From Aquincola sp. (GTDB taxonomy: Bacteria; Pseudomonadota; Gammaproteobacteria; Burkholderiales; Burkholderiaceae_C): 20,489 nt of DNA. Numbering within the stretch: position 1 is the stretch's first letter; every line of letters starts with the position of its first letter. The stretch spans positions 1-20,489 of the forward strand of contig JAOUIM010000017.1 of the NCBI GenBank assembly GCA_029884035.1. The letters run 5' to 3'. Positions 16,062 through 20,489 of this stretch are shown here, one piece after another. The translations under genes were made by a program, and so were the position numbers. Under the pieces are notes generated by a model. It was not told the DNA's origin. It searched no databases and saw only the letters and a program-made list of their open reading frames with translations.

Positions 16062-16140
16062 ACCCCCAAGCTTGTCGCGTCGCTCCGTCGCGCCCCCCGG
16101 GGGACGAGCAGCCAGCCTTGGGACGGCCAGGCGGCCGGCT
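16062..16140. repeat. REP-like GC-rich interspersed element between gspE and gspF
   Basis: The 86-nt gspE-gspF gap consists almost entirely of a sequence with the look of the short intergenic repeats common in Comamonadaceae-type genomes: ACCCCCAAGCTTGTCGCG, then GTCGCTCCGTCGCG, the palindromic CGCCCCCCGGGGGACG, AGCAGCCAGCCTTGGGACG and GCCAGGCGGCCGGC. It is rich in short inverted repeats and contains no start codon or Shine-Dalgarno. No second full copy is in the window, so family membership rests on recognition, not on comparison. It interrupts an otherwise tightly packed operon. Confidence 0.6.
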
Positions 16141-16145
16141 GACGC

Positions 16146-17360
16146 ATGCCCGCCTACAAGTTCGAAGCGCTGGACGCCGACGGCAGGTCCAAGACCGGGC
16201 TGGTCGAGGCGGACAACGCGAAGGCCGCGCGTGCCCAGCTTCGCGCGCAGGCGCTGGTGCCACTGGACGTGGCGCTGGTGGCGCAGGCCGCCAATGACGC
16301 GATGGCCGCGCGCTTTGCGCGCCGCATCTTCACCAGCACGACGCTGGCCATCTGGACGCGACAGATGGCCGGCCTCGTGGGCTCGGGGCTGCCGCTGGAG
16401 CGCTCGCTGACCGCGCTGATGGAAGACGCGGAGGACCCGCGCCAGCGCGAACTGGTGGCGCACCTGCGCAGCGAGGTCAACGCGGGCAGCGCCTTCGCGC
16501 GCGCGCTGGCCACCGTACCGCGTGAATTCGACGACGTCTACCGCGCCGTGGTCGCCGCCGGCGAGCAGAGCGGCGCGCTCGGCCAGGTGCTCGAGCGCCT
16601 GGCCGACGACCTCGAAGCGCAGCAGGCACTCAAGTCCAAGCTGATCGGCGCGACGCTGTACCCCGCGATCGTCTCGGTGATCGCGTTGTTCATCGTGATC
16701 TTCCTCGTGACCTACGTGGTGCCGCAGGTGGCCAGCGTCTTCGAGGGCGGCAAGCGTGCCCTGCCGATACTGACCGTGGCCATGCTCGCGGTCAGCGCCT
16801 TCGTGCGCCACTGGGGCTGGCTCGTGGTGCTGGCCGTGGCCGGCAGCGTGGGCACGCTGCTGTTCGCGCTGCGCAGCGACGCGTTCCGCGAGCGCTTCGA
16901 CGCCTTCTGGCTGACGCTGCCGCTGGTTGGGCGGCTCGCGCGCGGCTACAACGCGGCGCGCTTTGCCGGCACGCTGGCAATGCTGGCCGGCGCGGGGGTT
17001 CCGATCCTCAAGGCGCTGCAGGCCGCGGCCGAGACGCTGTCCAACCGCGCGATGCGCGCCGATGCGATGGCCGCGCTGGTGCAGGTGCGCGAGGGTGCGC
17101 CGCTGGCCAATGCGATGTCGTCGAAGAAACGTTTTCCCGGGCTGTTGGCGATGTTCGCGCGGCTGGGCGAGCAGACCGGCACGCTGCCCAGAATGCTCCA
17201 GCGCGCCGCCGATCAGCTGGGCGGCGAAGTGCAGCGCCGCGCGCTCGCGCTGGCGACGATTCTCGAGCCGCTGCTGATCGTCGGCATGGGCGGCGTCGTG
17301 ATGATGATCGTGCTGGCCGTGCTGCTGCCGATCATCCAGCTGCAGAGCTGGGTGCGCTGA
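16146..17360 (+). CDS. gspF: Type II secretion platform protein GspF
   Basis: The polytopic inner-membrane core of the T2SS platform. The 404-residue product has the family N-terminus MPAYKFEALDADGRSKTGLV and two T2SSF cytoplasmic domains (about 66-165 with FTSTTLAIWTRQMAGLVGSGL, and 268-365 with ARFAGTLAMLAGAGVPILKAL). It has three membrane segments (about 172-192, 223-242 and 372-396). The duplicated AAGEQSGAL / RLGEQTGTL signature marks the two repeats. It is the last gene of the gsp operon, after the REP-like element. No Shine-Dalgarno is evident. Confidence 0.97.
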   Translation: MPAYKFEALDADGRSKTGLVEADNAKAARAQLRAQALVPLDVALVAQAANDAMAARFARRIFTSTTLAIWTRQMAGLVGSGLPLERSLTALMEDAEDPRQRELVAHLRSEVNAGSAFARALATVPREFDDVYRAVVAAGEQSGALGQVLERLADDLEAQQALKSKLIGATLYPAIVSVIALFIVIFLVTYVVPQVASVFEGGKRALPILTVAMLAVSAFVRHWGWLVVLAVAGSVGTLLFALRSDAFRERFDAFWLTLPLVGRLARGYNAARFAGTLAMLAGAGVPILKALQAAAETLSNRAMRADAMAALVQVREGAPLANAMSSKKRFPGLLAMFARLGEQTGTLPRMLQRAADQLGGEVQRRALALATILEPLLIVGMGGVVMMIVLAVLLPIIQLQSWVR

Positions 17361-17375
17361 CGCGGCCTGCGCGTC
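17359..17375 (+). terminator. Possible end-of-operon hairpin after gspF
   Basis: GACGCG-GCCTG-CGCGTC forms a 6-bp stem with a 5-nt loop and includes the last two bases of the gspF stop codon. No U-tract follows, so a rho-independent role is unsure. It lies where the gsp operon should end, facing a convergent small gene. Confidence 0.3.
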
Positions 17376-17396
17376 GGGCGTGGCGGTCTGGCGCGC

Positions 17397-17591
17397 TCAG
17401 GCGCCCGTCGGCACTACAGCGAACGCCACACCAAGCAAAGCCACGCCCAGCGGCGCGAGGTTGATCAGCCAGCGCAGCGAGCGTTCCCGTCCCCGCGGCG
17501 CGGTCTCGACGAACTCGAGGATGTCCTCGGGGAAGGCTTCGCTGCGCAGCGGCACGGGCAGTGGGGCGGGGGCGGCCGTCGCGGCGTTCAT
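17397..17591 (-). CDS. Small hypothetical membrane protein (64 residues)
   Basis: I do not recognise this protein. It has a Pro/Ala-rich N-terminus (MNAATAAPAPLPVPLRSE), an acidic middle (FPEDILEFVETAPRGRERS) and one C-terminal membrane segment (WLINLAPLGVALLGVAFAVV). The ATG at 17591 is preceded by AGGAG about 9 nt upstream. Another in-frame ATG at 17612 would add seven residues but has no ribosome site. Nearly all third codon positions are G or C, which supports coding. It is convergent with gspF and downstream of two paralogous small genes, but shows no similarity to them. Confidence 0.6.
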   Translation of the reverse strand: MNAATAAPAPLPVPLRSEAFPEDILEFVETAPRGRERSLRWLINLAPLGVALLGVAFAVVPTGA

Positions 17592-17708
17592 GGCATCGAT
17601 CTCCTGGGTCATGGGGACGAGTCTGCGGGGCTGACGTGACGCGGGTGTGTCTGGATGCGTCGTGCACGTGAAGTTGTTCTTACACGGCCTTCGGTCGCCG
17701 ACTGCGAC

Positions 17709-17876
17709 TCAGGCTTGTGTGGAGGCCGCCGTCGACGCTGCGACCATGGCCGTTGCCTCGCTCGTCGCCAAGGTGTCGATGCCCGAAAGCACCAGCAGCG
17801 TGAGGACCAGCGAGGCCACCAAGGCCTGGACGCGGGTCGCGATCGGGGTCTGGGGCAGTGTGCGCATCGCGTTCAT
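17709..17876 (-). CDS. Small single-span membrane protein, paralogue A (55 residues)
   Basis: I do not recognise the family. The product starts MNAMRTLPQTPIATRVQAL, continues into one hydrophobic segment (about 20-36, VASLVLTLLVLSGIDTL) and ends in an Ala/Ser/Thr-rich tail without charges beyond one Glu. It is clearly related to the gene at 18140-18307, with the same length and about 26 identical residues in a hand alignment with two one-residue gaps. The upstream sequence GGAGCCCTCC-ATG-AAC mirrors that copy. The hydrophobic segment could be a signal peptide (cleavage near SEATA) or a membrane anchor. Confidence 0.7.
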   Translation of the reverse strand: MNAMRTLPQTPIATRVQALVASLVLTLLVLSGIDTLATSEATAMVAASTAASTQA

Positions 17877-17916
17877 GGAGGGCTCCGTCTGTGTCTGGTT
17901 CGTGGTCGATGAAGTC

Positions 17917-17922
17917 ACTGTA
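17917..17922 (-). promoter_or_regulatory. Candidate -10 box of paralogue A (TACAGT)
   Basis: Read leftwards, TACAGT lies 40 nt before the start codon. The bases after it (AGTG....CATCGA..ACGAAC) resemble those after the GATAGT box of paralogue B (AGTG....CATCGA.ACCGAAC), which supports a duplicated promoter. The -35 is not convincing. Confidence 0.4.
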
Positions 17923-18086
17923 CGAACCGTCGCCATGCGACGCGAGCGCAAGGCGACGAGGGGGCGGCTTGATGCGACGAAGCGCCGAGGAACGCGATGA
18001 GCGGCGAAGCGTTTCGACACGATCGCCATGCGTGCACGCAGCGGCCGTGACTGAGCCGACACCGGCGATGCGCCCGCCAGAAACGC

Positions 18087-18112
18087 CGAAGGCGCCCCGA
18101 GGGGCGCCTTCG
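18087..18112 (-). terminator. Hairpin terminator after paralogue B
   Basis: A perfect 26-nt palindrome has 12-bp arms around a GA centre (core GGCGCCCCGAGGGGCGCC). It begins 27 nt after the paralogue B stop. Reading leftwards it is followed by GCGTTTC, a weak T-tract. It shares the GCCCCGAGGGGC core with the porin terminator at 848-869. It separates the two paralogues into distinct transcripts. Confidence 0.65.
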
Positions 18113-18139
18113 CGCGCTCCGAACCCGCCGCAGGGCGTG

Positions 18140-18307
18140 TCAGGCGCGTTGCGTCGCGAGGGTCGACTGCACGACCAGTGCGCCCGCCCCTTCGTCGCCA
18201 GCCAACGAATTGATGCCCGTGAGCATCGCGACGGTGACGACGGCGGCCGCGAACAAGGCCTGGAAGCGGATGGCAATCGAGGTCCGGGGCAGTTCGTTGC
18301 GGTTCAT
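18140..18307 (-). CDS. Small single-span membrane protein, paralogue B (55 residues)
   Basis: This product is a paralogue of the gene at 17709-17876. It starts MNRNELPRTSIAIRFQAL, continues with one hydrophobic segment (about 19-36, FAAAVVTVAMLTGINSLA), then a short acidic patch (GDEGAG) and ALVVQSTLATQRA. A strong Shine-Dalgarno (AAGGAG) sits 6-7 nt before the ATG. The shared pattern is M-N-x(2,4)-L-P-x-T-x-I-A-x-R-x-Q-A-L and L-x-G-I-x-x-L-A-x-x-E. The function is unknown. A small membrane-stress or regulatory peptide is conceivable, but nothing in the sequence shows it. Confidence 0.72.
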   Translation of the reverse strand: MNRNELPRTSIAIRFQALFAAAVVTVAMLTGINSLAGDEGAGALVVQSTLATQRA

Positions 18308-18354
18308 GGTGGGCTCCTTCGTGGCGGGTGGGGACGTTCGGTCTCGATGGCCGC

Positions 18355-18360
18355 ACTATC
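18355..18360 (-). promoter_or_regulatory. Candidate -10 box of paralogue B (GATAGT)
   Basis: Read leftwards, GATAGT lies 47 nt before the paralogue B ATG, giving a leader of about 40 nt that carries the AAGGAG ribosome site. Its surroundings resemble those of the paralogue A box. No clear -35 is seen. Confidence 0.4.
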
Positions 18361-18560
18361 GTCGTCGCCCCGCCTTGCAGCCAGCGGCATGCGACGGGCC
18401 GCGGCTTTTGCACGATGAGACGTCGCCGCGGCCGATCGGCTGGCCGCGACTTGTTGCACGCCACGCGCAACTGGGGGGTGTCAAAGGGTCACTTCCGGAC
18501 TTGCGCCAGGTTGTGCGATGCTTGAATCTAGTGACCGGATGCCGTCGTCTGGAGGATTGC

Positions 18561-19535
18561 ATGACCGCAGTGCCCGCGTGCCTTCCTATCGCGCAGATGC
18601 GCAGCGTGTACCGCTGCGCCGATGTCGAGCGGCGTCTGGCCAAGCTGCCGCCCAAGGATCACGAGCCGTTGCGCGCCACCTACGAGCGCATGCTCGAGAA
18701 GGGCCCCGAGCGATTCCAGGTCAAGCCCTCAGGCGTGCCGGCGATGGACCACCTGTACGGCGAACTCCCCAACTTCCACGAGGCCCTGGACGATGTGCGG
18801 CGCCAGCTCGCGCTGTGTCAGGACAGTCGCGACGCGCTCGAGATCACCCCGATGCTGCTGCTGGGCCCGCCCGGCGTGGGCAAGACGCACTTCGCGCGCG
18901 AGGTGGCCAAGCTGCTGGGCACGGGCTGCGGTTTCGTCTCAATGGCCAGCCTGACCGCCGGCTGGGTGCTGTCAGGGGCCTCGAGTCAATGGAAGGGCGC
19001 GCGCCCCGGCAAGGTCTTCGAGACCCTGGTCGACGGCGCCTACGCCAACCCGGTGATCGTGATCGACGAGATCGACAAGGCGCGTGGCGAGCATGCCTAC
19101 GATCCGCTGGGTTCGCTGTACAGCCTGCTCGAGCACGACACCGCGCACGAATTCACCGACGAGTTCGCCGAGGTCGCGATCGATGCCAGCCAGGTGATCT
19201 GGGTGGCCACCGCCAACGACGAGCGCGCGATCCCCGAGCCAATCCTCAACCGCGTCAACGTGGTCGAGGTACAGGCACCTGACCGCGACCAAGCGCGCTC
19301 AATCGCGCTGCGGCTGTACACACAGATCCGTGGCGCTCACGACTGGGGCCGTCGCTTCGACGAGGCCCCGGCCGAAGCGGTGCTCGAGCGCATGAGCGAG
19401 CTGGCGCCGCGCGAGATGCGCCGCGCCTGGCAGGCCGCGTTCGGCAACGCGCGGCTGGATGCGCGCGGTGCGATCGAAGTGCGCGACCTGCCCGACCCCC
19501 CGGGGCGGCGCTCGCCCATCGGTTTCACGCACTGA
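18561..19535 (+). CDS. Stand-alone Lon-like AAA+ ATPase
   Basis: A 324-residue AAA+ protein. It has Walker A GPPGVGKT (102-109), Walker B VIVIDEIDKA (165-174), sensor 1 Asn in WVATANDE (N220), an arginine finger in ILNRVNVVEV (R231) and a sensor-2-like Arg in PREMRRAW. The stretch between the Walker motifs (SLTAGWVLSGASSQWKGARP) and DPLGSLYSLLEHDTAHEFTD closely follow the ATPase module of Lon protease. Neither the Lon substrate-binding N-domain nor the Ser-Lys protease domain is present. It may act as an unfoldase or remodelling factor, but partner and substrate are unknown. The ATG at 18561 is preceded by GGAGG with 5-nt spacing, the best ribosome site in the window, so the longer upstream frame is rejected. 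Confidence 0.9.
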   Translation: MTAVPACLPIAQMRSVYRCADVERRLAKLPPKDHEPLRATYERMLEKGPERFQVKPSGVPAMDHLYGELPNFHEALDDVRRQLALCQDSRDALEITPMLLLGPPGVGKTHFAREVAKLLGTGCGFVSMASLTAGWVLSGASSQWKGARPGKVFETLVDGAYANPVIVIDEIDKARGEHAYDPLGSLYSLLEHDTAHEFTDEFAEVAIDASQVIWVATANDERAIPEPILNRVNVVEVQAPDRDQARSIALRLYTQIRGAHDWGRRFDEAPAEAVLERMSELAPREMRRAWQAAFGNARLDARGAIEVRDLPDPPGRRSPIGFTH

Positions 19536-19548
19536 CCGCCTGACCGCC

Positions 19549-19566
19549 CTGCGGGTGTCCCGCGCA
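19549..19566 (+). terminator. Possible hairpin after the AAA+ gene
   Basis: CTGCGGG and CCCGCGCAG can pair as a 7-bp stem with one bulged base, 13 nt after the stop codon. No T-run follows, so this is only a weak terminator candidate. Confidence 0.22.
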
Positions 19567-19634
19567 GAGCCGGCGCGGTGAGATCCCCAGAAACGGTGGC
19601 ACGGCATGCAGCGGCGCCGTCCACGGCGGCTCGC

Positions 19635-19640
19635 TACCAT
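19635..19640 (+). promoter_or_regulatory. Candidate -10 box of the 5'-nucleotidase gene (TACCAT)
   Basis: TACCAT ends 6 nt before the ATG at 19647, with no Shine-Dalgarno and no clear -35. The position matches the gspC case and predicts a leaderless mRNA. Confidence 0.35.
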
Positions 19641-19646
19641 CGCCCG

Positions 19647-20489
19647 ATGCCCGCCTCCCTGGGCGACCGCCTGGTCGTCGCGATCTCCGCCCGCGCCCTG
19701 TTCGACTTCGAGGACGAGAACCGCGTCTTCGAGGCGAGCGACGACCGCGCCTACATGCAGCTGCAGCTGCAGCGGCTCGATGCACCGGCACGGGTGGGGG
19801 TGGCGTTCTCGCTCGTCAACAAGCTGCTCGCGTTCAACGCGCCCGGCGGGGAACGCAGCGTCGAGGTCGTGATCCTGTCGCGCAACGACCCGGTCTCGGG
19901 CATGCGCGTGTTCCGGTCGTCCCAGCACTACGGTCTGCCGATCGAGCGTGGCGTGTTCACGCGCGGCCAGAGCCCCTGGCGCTACCTCAAGCCGCTCGGT
20001 GCACACCTGTTCCTGTCGGTCAACGAGGCCGACGTGCGCCAGGCGCTGGCCGCGGGCGTGCCCGCCGCACGCGTGTACCCGCAGTCGGCGCGTGCCTCCG
20101 ACGCGCACCCGTTCGAGGTGCGCATCGCGTTCGACGGCGACGCGGTGCTGTTTTCCGACGAGGCCGAGCGCGTGTTCCAGCGCGAGGGCCTGGCTGCCTT
20201 CCAGAGCCACGAGCGCGAGCGTGCCGAGACACCGCTCGCCCCCGGCCCCTTCAAGCCGCTGCTCGAGGCGCTGCAGCGGCTGCAGCGCGCGCCCGCCGAG
20301 CGCATGCGCATCCGCACCGCGCTCGTCACGGCGCGCAGCGCCCCCGCGCACGAGCGCGCGATTCGCACCCTGATGGATTGGCGCATCGAGGTCGATGAGG
20401 CGATGTTCCTGGGAGGCCTGCCCAAGGGCGAATTCCTGCGCGCGTTCGAGCCCGACTTCTTCTTCGACGACCAGACGGGCCACATCGTC
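19647..20489 (+). CDS. Cytosolic 5'-nucleotidase, cN-I type (3' end outside window)
   Basis: The 281 visible residues follow the 5'-nucleotidase family that includes animal cN-I (NT5C1A), which dephosphorylates AMP and related nucleoside monophosphates. Matching landmarks are VAISARALFDFEDENRVFE (11-29), VILSRNDPVSGMRVF (75-89), YLKPLGAHLFLSVNEADVRQ (113-132), the HAD motif I FDGDAVLFSDE (162-172, D163 and D165), motif II LVTARSAP (T228), Lys in LPKGEFL (K260) and the acidic FFFDDQTGHI (271-280). The family is usually a little over 300 residues, so only a short C-terminal piece is missing. ATG 19647 is the natural start (MPASLGDRLVVAIS). It is 111 nt downstream of the AAA+ gene. The preferred nucleotide cannot be read from sequence. 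Confidence 0.88.
   Translation, partial: MPASLGDRLVVAISARALFDFEDENRVFEASDDRAYMQLQLQRLDAPARVGVAFSLVNKLLAFNAPGGERSVEVVILSRNDPVSGMRVFRSSQHYGLPIERGVFTRGQSPWRYLKPLGAHLFLSVNEADVRQALAAGVPAARVYPQSARASDAHPFEVRIAFDGDAVLFSDEAERVFQREGLAAFQSHERERAETPLAPGPFKPLLEALQRLQRAPAERMRIRTALVTARSAPAHERAIRTLMDWRIEVDEAMFLGGLPKGEFLRAFEPDFFFDDQTGHIV

Noticed and set aside
18501..18529. Possible promoter TTGCGC with TTGAAT/GAATCT before the AAA+ gene
   Set aside because: Spacing (15 or 17 nt) and -10 match cannot both be good at once, so it is too weak to list as a feature.
18210..18560. An upstream extension of the AAA+ gene by 117 codons in the same frame
   Set aside because: It overlaps small paralogue B and its promoter region on the other strand and has no domain. 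ATG 18561 has a strong GGAGG site.
1..20489. CRISPR arrays, tRNA or rRNA genes, insertion sequences, phage or defence genes
   Set aside because: No spaced direct repeats, tRNA-like cloverleaf, transposase or integrase frame was seen. Coding style is uniform, with no sign of a mobile island.

Overview
The window is high-GC proteobacterial DNA, dense with genes that strongly favour G/C in third codon positions. Several things point to a betaproteobacterium of the order Burkholderiales, perhaps the Comamonadaceae or the Rubrivivax/Leptothrix group: two trimeric porins of the Burkholderiales type, a Coq7-type ubiquinone hydroxylase, a two-ACT-domain threonine dehydratase, and a type II secretion (T2SS) cluster in the order G-H-I-J-K-L-M-N-D-E-F with gspC divergent. 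The genus cannot be fixed from this sequence alone.

Left part (1-5922). Two porin genes lie in tandem on the minus strand. The first is cut by the window edge, and the second is followed by a clear intrinsic terminator. Next come coq7 (+), an OsmC-family gene (-), ilvA (+) and a divergent CobT-family gene (+). These are housekeeping or metabolic genes with no obvious shared pathway. The CobT homologue lacks one of the two glutamates important in characterised CobT and has Asp at the other, so its function is uncertain.

Middle part (5937-17360). This is a nearly complete T2SS locus. gspC is read leftwards. From a 53-bp divergent intergenic region, gspG, H, I, J, K, L, M, N, D, E and F are read rightwards, mostly with 4-nt start/stop overlaps or very short gaps. 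They encode the pseudopilus (G, H, I, J, K), the inner-membrane platform (C, L, M, F), the accessory protein N, the outer-membrane secretin D and the cytoplasmic ATPase E. The prepilin peptidase (gspO/pilD) needed to process the pseudopilins is not here. Two junctions are unusually long: gspK-gspL (130 nt, with a 9-bp direct repeat, a possible internal promoter and a hairpin) and gspE-gspF (86 nt, filled by a REP-like GC-rich element).

Right part (17361-20489). Three tiny membrane-protein genes sit on the minus strand. Two of them encode 55-residue paralogues, and the similarity extends into their leaders and -10 boxes. They are followed by a stand-alone Lon-like AAA+ ATPase (+) and the start of a cytosolic 5'-nucleotidase of the cN-I type (+), which runs off the window.

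A theme across the window is that several genes (ilvA, the CobT homologue, gspC, the 5'-nucleotidase) have a -10-like box only 6-11 nt before the start codon and no Shine-Dalgarno sequence. This suggests leaderless or nearly leaderless mRNAs.
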